DNA of 62,815 nucleotides from Jeotgalibaca caeni (GTDB lineage Bacteria; Bacillota; Bacilli; Lactobacillales; Aerococcaceae). Location of the stretch: NCBI RefSeq assembly GCF_028863945.1, contig NZ_JARBEA010000008.1, positions 1-62,815 on the forward strand, read 5' to 3'. The notes beneath the pieces were generated by a model. The model was not told the DNA's origin. It ran no database searches and saw only the letters and a list, made by a program, of their open reading frames with translations. The position numbers were made by a program, and so were the translations under genes. Of the stretch, positions 1 to 9,283 are shown piece after piece. Each line of letters opens with the position of its first letter. Position 1 is the first letter of the stretch.

Positions 1-67
1 CGCACTTACTGGTACATTTCTTTGCACTTAGTGGTAAAAAACAATGCACTAGTGGTACATTTTCGAT
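1..67. mobile_element. Probable insertion-sequence end: three 22-nt direct repeats
   Basis: Three copies of a 22-nt unit lie head to tail at 2-23, 24-45 and 46-67; each begins GCACT and carries a (A/C)TGGTA core followed by an A/T run. Read on the minus strand, the innermost copy begins TGTACCACTAGTGCA. Several related repeats behind a TG terminus are typical of IS21-type ends, and the adjacent NERD reading frame stops resembling its paralogues at this point. The window begins here, as expected if a multicopy element broke the assembly. The IS family is inferred from memory of the general layout; no transposase is visible. Confidence 0.45.
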
Positions 68-812
68 GCCGTATTCATCTTGAACCACCTGATAAACGGG
101 TTCCCGGTAGCTGCACTTCTGGCAAGAACAGGTTCTACCTGATACCTCTACACTTAAAACATGACATTTTCTGCATTTTAGGCCTTTCTTTAGATGCGAA
201 AAGTCATATAAAGGAATATCTAGATATTTCAGCTGAGCTGAAGGATTGTCGAGTTGTAAAAGATGCATCGCTAACTCATAATCGGCCTTTGTGCTAGGAG
301 ATGAAGAGTGACGAAGATATTCTAAATGACGTTCGATTTGATTTGGCAGGATAATGGGGTCGGTTCGTTTCACTTGTTTCAAGGTGAAGTCGGGATTCGT
401 AAAAACAACCCAGTGCTTAATCTGAAAATGTTTCCCTCTAAGTAACTGCTTCAATGCAATAGCGTTATCGGATGCTTGATGAAGAGGATTCTTAATTTCA
501 AAATGATGTGGATAAAAAAACTGGTCGTCTTGAAAGTAGCAGTCACCTTGATAATTCTTCACTTCAAACAGATAGATGGTTCCATTGCAGATAGCAATTG
601 TATCAATCTGGATGTTATTGAAACGAAAGCCTGGAAGAATATATGCATCCCAATCACTTCTTTTTTAAATAATAATCCAATTTTTCTTCACCAATTAACC
701 CGCTCTCTGCACGATCCAATATACTAGAGTACTCGTAAAGCAATTCATGCCTTGGCTTCAGTACCCTCAATAATGATACTTGAACAGGAATTTCTCTTCT
801 TTTAATAAACAT
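60..812 (-). pseudogene. NERD nuclease-related protein, frameshifted and truncated (NERD-1)
   Basis: Reading leftwards from ATG at 810-812 (AAAGGAGG just upstream) gives 52 residues and then an in-frame TGA at 654-656. The sequence continues in the next frame with the NERD core: IQIDTIAI, then YLFEVKNYQG (the acid-x-K nuclease motif), then a zinc ribbon CRKC...CQKC. The shift sits at a run of six A (minus strand, 661-666); removing one A restores one frame. After DEYGIE the frame runs into the 22-nt repeats and loses the C-terminal domain that the other two NERD proteins keep. It is therefore broken twice, unless the A run is a sequencing error. It is a paralogue of the genes at 30.6-31.5 and 38.9-39.9 kb. 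Confidence 0.8.
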
Positions 813-828
813 ATCTTTCCTCCTTTAC

Positions 829-858
829 CTATAAGATACGTAAAAAAAGTGAATTCCC
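829..858 (-). promoter_or_regulatory. Conserved NERD upstream block, copy 1
   Basis: On the plus strand this reads CTATAAGATACG, then a run of A, then GAATTCCC. The same layout lies directly upstream of the two other NERD genes (31491-31521 and 39866-39895). Read in the gene direction it is GGAAT, a T-tract, then CGTATCTTATAG, followed at once by the ribosome binding site. It is probably the promoter; which sigma factor would use it is unknown. Confidence 0.5.
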
Positions 859-923
859 TTTTCAAAACTAAAGGATATCCTAAGAATCCCCATCGGTTCG
901 TTTTTTCTTCCTGTAGAATCTGT

Positions 924-929
924 TATAAT
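924..929 (+). promoter_or_regulatory. -10 element of the polysaccharide operon
   Basis: TATAAT lies 31 nt before the galU start. The -35 position falls in a T-rich stretch (about 899-906) with no good TTGACA match. This is the only clear promoter-like signal before the operon. Confidence 0.45.
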
Positions 930-959
930 AAGGCAAACTGGACTGGAAGGATGGTACGT

Positions 960-1850
960 ATGCAGAAAATTAGAAAAGCAGTTATTCCAGCAGCTGGACT
1001 AGGTACAAGATTTTTGCCAGCTACAAAAGCAATGGCAAAAGAAATGATGCCGGTTGTGGATACGCCAAGTATTCAATTTATTGTAGAAGAAGCGATTAAG
1101 AGTGGGATTGAAGATATCCTCATCGTTACCGGAAAAGGGAAAAATGCAATCGAAGACCATTTTGACGCAAATTTTTCGCTCGAGGAAAACTTGAAAGAAA
1201 AGGGCAAGGATCGATTACTTGAGACTGTAAAATCAACTACGATTCCTTCCATTCATTATGTGCGCCAAGCTTATCCAAAAGGCTTAGGGGATGCGATTCT
1301 CCAAGCTGAAGCGTTTATTGGGGATGAGCCTTTTGTTGTACTATTGGGCGATGATATCATGCCAAATGATGTTCCGTTAACAAAATGTCTAATGAATGTC
1401 TATCAACAACAGGGCAAAGGTGTAGTCGCGACCGTCCGCATTTCAGAAAATCAAACGGATCGTTTTGGTGTGATTGATATTGATAAAGAAGTGGGCGAAC
1501 AAGTTTACTCCATTAAGAGATTGGTAGAAAAACCAAAGGCCAAAGAAGCGCCAAGTGATTTGGGAATTGTAGGCAGATATTTGCTGCTACCAGAAATCTT
1601 TGAAATTTTACGTAATCAAGAGCCGGATGCTGGAAACGAAGTCCAGTTGACCGATGCGTTGGAAACATTAAATAAAACCAATCAACTAGTAGCCTATGAA
1701 TACACAGGTAAACGGTACGATGTTGGGGATAAGTATGGCATGTTGTTGGCGAATATTGAATATGGGTTACATCACGAAGAAACAAAAGATAAAATGAAAC
1801 AATACGTAAAAGAACTAGCAACTGAATTAAGAGAGAGAGATGCAAAATGA
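960..1850 (+). CDS. galU: UTP--glucose-1-phosphate uridylyltransferase
   Basis: Makes UDP-glucose from UTP and glucose-1-phosphate in the cytoplasm, the precursor for the next enzyme, Ugd. The 296-residue protein has the family nucleotidyltransferase signature near its N-terminus ([23 protein letters not shown]) and the later VEKP motif, and its length is normal for GalU/GtaB. The ATG at 960 was chosen because GGAAGG ends 9 nt before it and the family starts here; an in-frame ATG at 951 would sit directly on the ribosome binding site. It overlaps ugd by 4 nt, indicating translational coupling. UDP-glucose is also needed elsewhere in envelope synthesis. Confidence 0.95.
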   Translation: MQKIRKAVIPAAGLGTRFLPATKAMAKEMMPVVDTPSIQFIVEEAIKSGIEDILIVTGKGKNAIEDHFDANFSLEENLKEKGKDRLLETVKSTTIPSIHYVRQAYPKGLGDAILQAEAFIGDEPFVVLLGDDIMPNDVPLTKCLMNVYQQQGKGVVATVRISENQTDRFGVIDIDKEVGEQVYSIKRLVEKPKAKEAPSDLGIVGRYLLLPEIFEILRNQEPDAGNEVQLTDALETLNKTNQLVAYEYTGKRYDVGDKYGMLLANIEYGLHHEETKDKMKQYVKELATELRERDAK

Positions 1851-3013
1851 ACATTACTGTAGTCGGAACCGGATATGTAGGATTATCAAATGCCATTTTA
1901 TTAGCACAAAACAACAAAGTGATTGCTTTGGATGTTGTAGAAGAAAAAGTAGAGTTGATTAACAATCGTAAATCACCGATTGTAGATAAGGAAATCGAAG
2001 AGTATCTAGCAACTAAGGAACTGGATTTGACTGCAACAACAGACAAGACCCAAGCTTATCGGAATGCAGATTTCGTTATTATTTGTACACCAACAAATTA
2101 TGATGATAAAAAGAACTTTTTTGATACCTCTACAGTAGAGAGCGTGATCGAAGATGTATTAGAATATCGACCAAGTGCGACCATGATTATTAAGTCAACC
2201 ATTCCCGTAGGCTTTGTTCGAAAAGTAAAGGCAGAGTATGAAACAGATAATATTATCTTCTCACCAGAATTTTTACGTGAAGGAAAAGCATTGTACGATA
2301 ACTTGTACCCATCACGCATTATCGTTGGTGAAGAGTCAGATGTGGCAAAACAATTCGCTGACCTTTTAGTAGAAGGCGCCGTTAAAGAAGACATTCCCGT
2401 TCTTTTCATGAATTCAACGGAAGCAGAAGCCGTGAAGCTATTCGCAAATACATACTTAGCCTTACGTGTAGCGTACTTCAACGAACTGGATACCTATGCA
2501 GAAGTGCGTGGACTCGATAGTAAATCAATTATTGAGGGGGTTGGTTTAGACCCTCGTATTGGTATGCATTACAACAATCCTTCATTTGGATATGGTGGAT
2601 ACTGCTTGCCAAAAGATACTAAACAGCTTCTTGCGAACTATGATGATGTTCCAAACAACTTGATTGAGGCAGTTGTAGAGTCGAATCGTACGCGTAAAGA
2701 TCATGTAGCAGATATGATATTGCGTAAACAACCAAAAGTAGTGGGAATTTACCGTTTGACCATGAAATCTGATTCCGATAACTTCCGTTCTTCCTCTATC
2801 CAGGGAATTATGAAACGAATCAAGGCAAAAGGAATTGAAGTTGTTGTATACGAGCCTGTATTAGAAGAAGAAACGTTCTACAATTCTCGGGTCATTCGTG
2901 ATTTAGAAGAGTTCAAGCAACTTTCTGATGTGATTGTATCGAACCGAAATGCGAAAGAATTAATGGACGTACAAGAAAAGGTGTATACACGCGATTTATT
3001 TAATGAGAATTAG
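1847..3013 (+). CDS. ugd: UDP-glucose 6-dehydrogenase
   Basis: Oxidises UDP-glucose to UDP-glucuronate using two NAD+, supplying an acidic sugar for the polymer. The 388 residues begin with a Rossmann motif ([12 protein letters not shown]) and carry the catalytic cysteine in the segment GGYCLPKD near residue 255. The length matches the short Ugd class used in capsule, colanic acid and teichuronic acid pathways (TuaD in Bacillus subtilis). Pairing with galU by a 4-nt ATGA overlap makes UDP-glucuronate synthesis the opening step of the operon. A UDP-N-acetylmannosamine dehydrogenase is less likely given the galU partner. Confidence 0.93.
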   Translation: MNITVVGTGYVGLSNAILLAQNNKVIALDVVEEKVELINNRKSPIVDKEIEEYLATKELDLTATTDKTQAYRNADFVIICTPTNYDDKKNFFDTSTVESVIEDVLEYRPSATMIIKSTIPVGFVRKVKAEYETDNIIFSPEFLREGKALYDNLYPSRIIVGEESDVAKQFADLLVEGAVKEDIPVLFMNSTEAEAVKLFANTYLALRVAYFNELDTYAEVRGLDSKSIIEGVGLDPRIGMHYNNPSFGYGGYCLPKDTKQLLANYDDVPNNLIEAVVESNRTRKDHVADMILRKQPKVVGIYRLTMKSDSDNFRSSSIQGIMKRIKAKGIEVVVYEPVLEEETFYNSRVIRDLEEFKQLSDVIVSNRNAKELMDVQEKVYTRDLFNEN

Positions 3014-3034
3014 GAAAGATTAGAGGGATTACTT

Positions 3035-4039
3035 GTGTCAGTAGAAAATGCAAAAAAAGTCTCGTTTATTATGCCAGTCTATAATGCAGCAGATTATTTG
3101 AGGCAAAATGTAGATTCCATCTTAAATCAAGATTATCAAAATATAGAGGTGATTTTAGTAGATGATGGTTCTTCCGATGACTCTGCTGTAATTATCAAAG
3201 AATATATGAAAAATGATAATCGTGTTGTAGGACTCTTTCAAGAAAATAGTGGAGCTCCTGCCGCTAGAAACAATGGGATGGACTACGCTACAGGTGACTA
3301 TATTCAATTTGTTGATTCAGACGATTATCTTGCAGACAATGTATTAAGGAAGATGGTAGAAGCAGCGGAACAAACCGAAGCAGATATCGTTATGGGCTGG
3401 TACGATACAGTCAATGAAGCAGGCGAATTTGGGAAGACGGTAACTCTTCCAGTTGAGGCTGGAACATACAACGGGCCAGAATTGCGCGAGACTTTTTCTC
3501 TTGCCACTTCTGTACCCGGAAATAAATTACTCTCGGCAAGAATGGTAAAAGAAAATGAAATTTACTTTGCAGATTTAAGACAAGCCCAAGACTTAAATTA
3601 TTATTTGAGACTCTTGTTATTTGCACAGAAGATAACCGTATTGGATACAGTAGTTTATCACTACCGAGTTCGAAGTGGGAGCATCAGCCACTCCTATTCA
3701 TTAGTGATCTTGGAGACGATTAAAAGTATTGAAGATGCAGAAGCATTCTACAAAGAACGCAATGCTTATGACAGTCATCTCTTTACCAATTTGAAATTTA
3801 AGCATTATACGTTCCAATTACAGAAAGTACCACAAATAAAAAATAAGGCAGATCGAAAACAAGCATTTGCTGCTTTTAAGCAAGAATTTAAACGATTGGA
3901 TTCATCGTTGTTGCTTCCACAATTCAAAGGGAAGGCACTACTGATCAATCGCTTAAAACTTGTTTTAAGTCCAGTATATAATAGTGACCTGTATACGAAT
4001 TACCAAACTAAGAAGGCAAAGAAAAACGTAGTAAGCTGA
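3035..4039 (+). CDS. Glycosyltransferase family 2
   Basis: Predicted cytoplasmic GT-A sugar transferase adding a residue to the lipid-linked repeat unit. The N-terminal domain shows VSFIMPVYNAADYL, the nucleotide-binding VDDGSSDDS, and the metal-binding DSDD of the DxD type near residue 92. The remaining two thirds is a helical C-terminal region as in CpsJ/EpsJ-like enzymes. It starts at GTG 3035, behind GAGGG. Acceptor and donor sugars cannot be read from sequence; glucuronate or rhamnose donors are available from genes in the same operon. Confidence 0.85.
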   Translation: MSVENAKKVSFIMPVYNAADYLRQNVDSILNQDYQNIEVILVDDGSSDDSAVIIKEYMKNDNRVVGLFQENSGAPAARNNGMDYATGDYIQFVDSDDYLADNVLRKMVEAAEQTEADIVMGWYDTVNEAGEFGKTVTLPVEAGTYNGPELRETFSLATSVPGNKLLSARMVKENEIYFADLRQAQDLNYYLRLLLFAQKITVLDTVVYHYRVRSGSISHSYSLVILETIKSIEDAEAFYKERNAYDSHLFTNLKFKHYTFQLQKVPQIKNKADRKQAFAAFKQEFKRLDSSLLLPQFKGKALLINRLKLVLSPVYNSDLYTNYQTKKAKKNVVS

Positions 4040-4065
4040 TTAGCTTGTATTAAAGGAGAATCTAC

Positions 4066-5001
4066 TTGAAAATCGGGATTGTAATTCTAAATTATTTAAA
4101 TTGGCACGATACAGTAGAGTGCATTGACTCATTAGCAGACCAAACCTTTCATGAATATGAGGTAGTAATTGTAGACAATGCTTCCAAAAATGAATCCTTT
4201 GATGAGCTGTACAGTCGCTACGGAAATGAAGAGAACATTCATCTCCTCCAGTCGAATGAAAATTTAGGTTTTGCTAAAGGAAACAACATTGGTATTTTGT
4301 ATTGTAAAAAAGTGCTAGGCATCAAGAACATCCTCGTTATGAACAACGATGTTTTATTTACTGATCCCAACTACTTAGCTTTCTTAGCGAGTCAATCAAT
4401 TGATTCAAACGTGGGAGCAATGGGAACCAGAATTATTGGTAGCGATGGAGGGAACCAGAACCCATCCGCTATATTCCATCCATCATTTAAGGCAGTATTC
4501 CGAGAGTTTTCATTTCCCTTATTAAGAAAATACAAACTCTCCGGGGTTTTAAACGTGGGACGAGTGATCAAGAGAAAACTTAAGAAACAACCTGCTGTTG
4601 CAGAAAATAAACCTGTATCTGTTTCTAATCAACCCTTTACACTCCACGGCTCTGTCTTATTCTTGACAGAAAACTATCTAGAGAAAATGGATGGATTCTA
4701 TCCGGGAACCTTCCTCTATTATGAGGAAGAAATACTGGCTTTAATCTGCTATAAGCTTGGCTTGAAATTAGTATATCTTGATGAAGTAGAAATTTATCAT
4801 AAGGAAGATCAATCATCCAAACTCAGCTTCAATAATGAAGTGGGTATTAAGTATGAAATGGGACGAAAAAGTGTCCGTGCGGGGATGAAAGTAAGCTTGA
4901 TGAAGATTGATAAGATACGTGCGTACACGAATCAATATCCTTATTTATTTAAGGTAAAGAAATCGGGCGAAGAGAAATCGTATCAATTCAATGGAGGATA
5001 G
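4066..5001 (+). CDS. Glycosyltransferase family 2, rhamnosyltransferase-like
   Basis: GT-A glycosyltransferase of 311 residues with the opening IGIVILNYLNWHDT, VIVDNASKN, and ENLGFAKGNNIG followed by MNNDV as the DxD equivalent. This motif set is typical of the GT2 subgroup that includes many rhamnosyltransferases, which fits the rmlACBD genes downstream. Residues 155-190 form a basic linker. The TTG start at 4066 follows AAAGGAGAAT at good spacing. It ends 3 nt before the next gene, so the two are tightly coupled. Substrate specificity is inferred only. Confidence 0.8.
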   Translation: MKIGIVILNYLNWHDTVECIDSLADQTFHEYEVVIVDNASKNESFDELYSRYGNEENIHLLQSNENLGFAKGNNIGILYCKKVLGIKNILVMNNDVLFTDPNYLAFLASQSIDSNVGAMGTRIIGSDGGNQNPSAIFHPSFKAVFREFSFPLLRKYKLSGVLNVGRVIKRKLKKQPAVAENKPVSVSNQPFTLHGSVLFLTENYLEKMDGFYPGTFLYYEEEILALICYKLGLKLVYLDEVEIYHKEDQSSKLSFNNEVGIKYEMGRKSVRAGMKVSLMKIDKIRAYTNQYPYLFKVKKSGEEKSYQFNGG

Positions 5002-5004
5002 ACA

Positions 5005-6108
5005 ATGAAAAAGTTAAAAATACTTCATTATATTCCTGGCTTCAATACAGGTGGAATTGAGAGTGTCTTTCTGAATTGGTATCGTCATCTTCCTTCTGAT
5101 GCAGTTGAGTTCGAATTGTTAGTACGGAACTATAGCCCTGATTCGCCGTTATTAAAAGAGTATCTTGAGTTAGGCGGGAAGCTCCATACATTGGATACGC
5201 CATCGTTGAATATAAAATCAATGATGGCTTTCTATCGTAAGGTAAATCAATTTTTTGCTAAACATCATGAGTATGACTTTCTACATGTTCACGTCGCAGA
5301 CGATCCATTTGTGATTCAAACCGCTAGAAGAAGGGGAATAAAAGCGGTAGGGATTCACGCACATACAACCGGTTATAACGAAAGCTATAAGAGTCAAGGA
5401 TTAAAAGGAAAAATACGCAACCATAATGTAAAAGACGCCAGGTATCATCTAGCGATCACAAATGCAGCCGCTGCTTGGATGTTTCCAGAAAAGAATGACG
5501 TACAGATTATCCATAATGGCATTGATGCCGCTCAATATGCATTCAATGCAGAAAAAAGAGAAGCTGTCCGGTCACAATTACAATTAGACAACCGGTATAC
5601 AATCATGCACGTAGGTCGTTTTTCTGAAGTGAAAAACCATCTGTTTATGCTCGAAGTATTCGAAAAAGTGAGAGTACAGATTCCTTCCAGTGTACTTGTT
5701 TTTGTTGGAGATGGCCCTTTGTATTCAGAAATTAGAGAAGAAATTACGAAGCGGAATCTTGAAAAAGATGTTCTCTTATTAGGGGCTCGTGGAGATGTTC
5801 CTGAATTGTTGCAAGCTGCGGATGTTTTTTTATTGCCGTCTAAATTCGAAGGATTGGGGTTGAGCGCAGTAGAATCTCAATCAGCCGGGTTACCAACACT
5901 CGTTTCAGATCAAGTGCCGAGTGATGTGGCCATCACCGACCTTGTTTTTTTCTTGCCTTTAGATTCGTTGAGTAGATGGGTAGAAGTAATATCTGATTAT
6001 AGTCAGGTTAGGGAGCGTAAGAATACATATCAAGATATTGTCGATGCTCACTATGAGATTCATCAAACGATTAAAGACTTAATTGATTTCTATCAAAAGA
6101 TCATATGA
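5005..6108 (+). CDS. Glycosyltransferase family 4 (EpsF-like)
   Basis: A GT-B fold, retaining glycosyltransferase of 367 residues. The N-terminal acceptor domain opens with ILHYIPGFNTGGIES, and the C-terminal donor domain has MHVGRFSEVKNH, VFVGDGPL and the EX7E motif in EGLGLSAVE. This is the usual layout of EpsF/CapM-type enzymes that extend lipid-linked repeat units on the cytoplasmic face. ATG 5005 follows AATGGAGG. The C-terminus is a little shorter than many relatives. The sugar transferred is unknown. Confidence 0.85.
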   Translation: MKKLKILHYIPGFNTGGIESVFLNWYRHLPSDAVEFELLVRNYSPDSPLLKEYLELGGKLHTLDTPSLNIKSMMAFYRKVNQFFAKHHEYDFLHVHVADDPFVIQTARRRGIKAVGIHAHTTGYNESYKSQGLKGKIRNHNVKDARYHLAITNAAAAWMFPEKNDVQIIHNGIDAAQYAFNAEKREAVRSQLQLDNRYTIMHVGRFSEVKNHLFMLEVFEKVRVQIPSSVLVFVGDGPLYSEIREEITKRNLEKDVLLLGARGDVPELLQAADVFLLPSKFEGLGLSAVESQSAGLPTLVSDQVPSDVAITDLVFFLPLDSLSRWVEVISDYSQVRERKNTYQDIVDAHYEIHQTIKDLIDFYQKII

Positions 6109-6123
6109 AAAGGAGGTGTATGT

Positions 6124-6897
6124 TTGGATTTACAAGTATTAGTTGCCACCATGAATCAAAAAGACGATGCGCTCATTGAACGAATGAATCTTCAGTCCGA
6201 TGCCATCATTATTAATCAGACGGACACGCACAATTATGAAAAAGTAGAAAGAAATGGGAAGACGATTGAAATCTATTCTTTTGCTGAACGCGGAGTAGGG
6301 TTAAGCCGAAATAGTGCCTTAATGCGGGCCAGTGCTGCGCATGCATTATTAGCGGATGATGATATGGTTTATGTGGATGGATACCCAAAGTTAGTGGAAG
6401 AGCAATTTAAGAAGTACCCGGATGCAGATGTATTAATTTTTAATCTGGAGGAAGAAATTCCCACTCGCTATATCATTCGACAGCCTTTTCAAGTTTCAAA
6501 AAGAAACTATATGCGTTTCGGAGCTGCTAGAATTGCATTCCGACCAGAAAGTATCCATAAAAAAGGTATTTTTTTCCATCTGCAGTTTGGCGGGGGAACG
6601 CCTCATAGTAATGGAGAAGATACTATTTTTCTAAGGGATTGTCTGGAGAAAAGATTGAAAATTATGGCAGTTCCCGTTACGATTGCTAAGTTAACTGAGG
6701 AGAGGGAGTCTACTTGGTTCAAAGGTTATAATGAAAAGTATTACCGTGATCGTGGAGCACTATTTAAAACTCTCTCCCCCAAACTTTATCATTTATTGAT
6801 TCTGCAATTTGTTGTGCGTAAATATCAACCGAATCAAGGGATGCCGTCCAGACAGGAGCAAATCCGTTACATGATGGAAGGCGCTAAAGAAATGTAA
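6124..6897 (+). CDS. Glycosyltransferase, small GT-A type
   Basis: A 257-residue protein with a compact GT-A-like core: VLVATMNQKD at the start, ERGVGLSRNSAL in the middle and LLADDDMVYV as the DxD-type metal site. This corresponds to a small GT2-like group often found in exopolysaccharide loci. It starts at TTG 6124, six bases after AAAGGAGG. Position between a GT4 enzyme and the polymerase makes a role in repeat-unit assembly likely. I cannot assign donor or acceptor. Confidence 0.75.
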   Translation: MDLQVLVATMNQKDDALIERMNLQSDAIIINQTDTHNYEKVERNGKTIEIYSFAERGVGLSRNSALMRASAAHALLADDDMVYVDGYPKLVEEQFKKYPDADVLIFNLEEEIPTRYIIRQPFQVSKRNYMRFGAARIAFRPESIHKKGIFFHLQFGGGTPHSNGEDTIFLRDCLEKRLKIMAVPVTIAKLTEERESTWFKGYNEKYYRDRGALFKTLSPKLYHLLILQFVVRKYQPNQGMPSRQEQIRYMMEGAKEM

Positions 6898-6916
6898 AAA
6901 CGTTTGGAGGCAACCG

Positions 6917-8251
6917 ATGAAAAAGCTGGTCTATGTACTTGTGTTCTCTGTTTTTCTAGGGACACAAATATTAGCAATTGATATAGGATTTAAGTTATCC
7001 TTGTACCGTATTTTATTTTTGTTTATGCTTTATCTCTTTGGTATACAGTTTCTCAATAATGATTCACGCTTACGCTTCTATCCTCGTAAATTAAGCAGTA
7101 CCTATACCTCGTTTTATTTTATTTGGCTATTATATTCACTAATGTCCATTGCTTGGAGCGAGAGCTTGACGGGTTGGATTAGGGCGAATATATTCATTGG
7201 GATTGGGGTATTTTCCATCGTATTCATCCATTTGTTCGTGAAGGAGAAAAAAGATGTACTCCGCTTATTTCAAAGTGTTGTAGCTGGGGTTACCTTACAT
7301 ATTCTATTAGGGTTGAGTGAGTTGATCACCGGGAATTACTTTTGGGCCAGCGATCACTTTATGACGAAATATCGTCCTGGTTCACGGAATATTCTCACAC
7401 GTATTCCAATTTCTATTTATCCTAATGAAAATGATTATGCAACGATGTTACTGATGGGTTCATTCTTTATTCTGTTCCTATTTCGACATGCCAGAAATGT
7501 TTATGTGAAAACAGCTTATCTCGGTTTATGGCTATGCTGTTTCTGGTTGATTTATCAAACAGATTCCCGTGCGAACTTATTAGCATTTTTCATCGGAATG
7601 GGTGCGATGACTCTGGTTTATTTTGCTAAAGTGATAACTCAAAGAGGATTTTTCATAGCTTTAGGCGGTTTAACAGGAGCAGGAGCTGTGTTACTTGTGG
7701 TAAGTGCTTCTCTAAGAGGGCAAGTCGTTGCTATTTTGCAATTAATTGCTGGCAGGGTAGAGTTTGATGGCAGTTCAAACCATGAACGTGTGAACTTAAT
7801 TAAAAATGGCTTTTACTTTTTGAAAAATTCGTTTGGGTTCGGCGTAGGGGCTGGAAATATTGAGCACTATATGAAAACAAAATCGATTCTGCCAACTGAT
7901 GGGATTAGTAACATGCATAATTGGTGGATGGAAATTTTGACTGGATATGGTGTTTTAATTTTTGTTATTTATCTACTGGTTTATATCAGTATGATTCGAA
8001 AGGCTTATCAGTATTACAGGTACAGCGAAGATGCTTTTATTAGAAAAGCATCACTTTCTATTATTGGATATCTTGCTGCCTTTACTCTTTCCTCTATTTC
8101 TTCAGCAAGCAATATTATTAATGAGTGGCAATGGGTAGTCTTTGGTGTCATCATTGCCTTCTTTTCTTATTGTGAATCGCTAGGGATACAGAAAAAAGTG
8201 GTAGAAGCAGAAAAAAACATTAGGAGGACCTCATGGATAGTCACACATTAG
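6917..8251 (+). CDS. O-antigen polymerase/ligase-family membrane protein (Wzy/TuaE-like)
   Basis: Predicted polymerase joining lipid-linked repeat units on the outer face of the membrane. The 444 residues form about ten to eleven hydrophobic segments with a larger outward loop around residues 265-335, and the motif SRANLLAF at the start of a helix is common in this family. The start is supported by TTGGAGG. It overlaps the next gene by 19 nt. In order and type it matches tuaE of the B. subtilis teichuronic acid operon, because the next two genes resemble tuaF and tuaG. Confidence 0.82.
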   Translation: MKKLVYVLVFSVFLGTQILAIDIGFKLSLYRILFLFMLYLFGIQFLNNDSRLRFYPRKLSSTYTSFYFIWLLYSLMSIAWSESLTGWIRANIFIGIGVFSIVFIHLFVKEKKDVLRLFQSVVAGVTLHILLGLSELITGNYFWASDHFMTKYRPGSRNILTRIPISIYPNENDYATMLLMGSFFILFLFRHARNVYVKTAYLGLWLCCFWLIYQTDSRANLLAFFIGMGAMTLVYFAKVITQRGFFIALGGLTGAGAVLLVVSASLRGQVVAILQLIAGRVEFDGSSNHERVNLIKNGFYFLKNSFGFGVGAGNIEHYMKTKSILPTDGISNMHNWWMEILTGYGVLIFVIYLLVYISMIRKAYQYYRYSEDAFIRKASLSIIGYLAAFTLSSISSASNIINEWQWVVFGVIIAFFSYCESLGIQKKVVEAEKNIRRTSWIVTH

Positions 8252-9273
8252 TAAAAGAAATGAAGAGATTGCTTCGCAATCAGAAGAAACAGTTCATCAC
8301 ATTCACATTTATATTCCTAACGTTGCTTTTACTGGTACAATTCATTCCGTTGTTGATCCGTTACCAAGCCGAACAGAGTGAGGCGCAAGAAGAAACAACG
8401 AGCATGTCTGGAACAGAAAAGCCAGCTGTTTTTGAAATGTATATCGAATACAATGACGGTGGGGTCTATACAAACACATTATTGCTTGAAGAGGCTATCA
8501 AAACCGACACGAATATCGAAGCGATAGAAGAAGCGACAAATGTTGAAATTAGTGATTTACTAGATGTTGAAAAAGAAACAAACTATCCGAAAACAGCACG
8601 TGACCGTGGAGTGCTGGGAGCATCTCGTAATGAAGCTTCTAACATTTGGGTATTCAGTTCCCGAGTAGGAACGGAAGAAGAAAACGTCCGTGTCTTACAA
8701 TCGGTTTATGAAATGATTGAAAATGGAGAAATAAGCTTGCTTCAGAATAAAAATACCTATGTTATTTCTGAACCAAGAATCTTAACGGAAGAAGAACTGG
8801 CAAATCCAGAAGCGTTGATTGAAGTTGAAGGATCAGTAGATCCATTTAGTATTCGTAACATTGCGGTATCTTTTATCATTGCAGTGATTGGTGGAGTAGC
8901 TGTGGCTTTCTTCGCTACCCTGACGTTAACATTCTTTAGCAAGAAAATTAAATATGCGTTCAACTACAATTGGAATGAAGAAGATACCTTTGTTTTATTA
9001 AACAGCCAAGATCGTGATGCGATTCAGCATACCTCTGTTGTTCCTGCTTCTCGTGAGAGAGTACTTTTGGCTCAAGATGCCGATAAGATGAAGGATACGA
9101 GCGGGTTACGGGTATCCGAACATGTTCTGCAATTGGATAACCAATTGGAAGTTGAGGAAGTTGTTCTCTTCGTTCAACCAAACATTACGGATAAGACTTG
9201 GTATAATCAGCAAAGAGAGTTGTTAAAGCTGTATCATGCTCCAATAAAGATTATTCAACTTAATGAGGAGTAG
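8233..9273 (+). CDS. Wzz/TuaF-like chain-length or export protein, kinase-free
   Basis: 346 residues with two membrane segments (about 20-43 and 208-236) enclosing an external domain of about 165 residues, the topology of polysaccharide co-polymerases. The external part is acidic. A cytoplasmic tail of about 105 residues follows, with no Walker A or tyrosine cluster, so it is not a BY-kinase; the tail looks like a soluble alpha/beta domain of unknown role. AGGAGG lies 8 nt before the ATG. Its place between the polymerase and a TuaG-like gene supports a TuaF equivalent. Chain-length control is inferred from family. Confidence 0.65.
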   Translation: MDSHTLVKEMKRLLRNQKKQFITFTFIFLTLLLLVQFIPLLIRYQAEQSEAQEETTSMSGTEKPAVFEMYIEYNDGGVYTNTLLLEEAIKTDTNIEAIEEATNVEISDLLDVEKETNYPKTARDRGVLGASRNEASNIWVFSSRVGTEEENVRVLQSVYEMIENGEISLLQNKNTYVISEPRILTEEELANPEALIEVEGSVDPFSIRNIAVSFIIAVIGGVAVAFFATLTLTFFSKKIKYAFNYNWNEEDTFVLLNSQDRDAIQHTSVVPASRERVLLAQDADKMKDTSGLRVSEHVLQLDNQLEVEEVVLFVQPNITDKTWYNQQRELLKLYHAPIKIIQLNEE

Positions 9274-9283
9274 AGAATTCAAT

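Noticed and set aside
1-67. Third NERD hairpin array
   Set aside because: These are 22-nt direct repeats, not 45-bp hairpins with a 51-bp step, and they replace the gene's C-terminal part. An IS end is more likely.
650-672. Programmed -1 frameshift at A-AAA-AAG in NERD-1
   Set aside because: The slippery heptamer is in phase, but a -1 shift leads to the wrong frame; the NERD core is in the +1 frame. A base insertion explains it better.
1513-2046. Minus-strand ORF of 177 codons over galU/ugd
   Set aside because: It lies opposite two clear enzyme genes, has no ribosome binding site and its protein has no recognisable feature.
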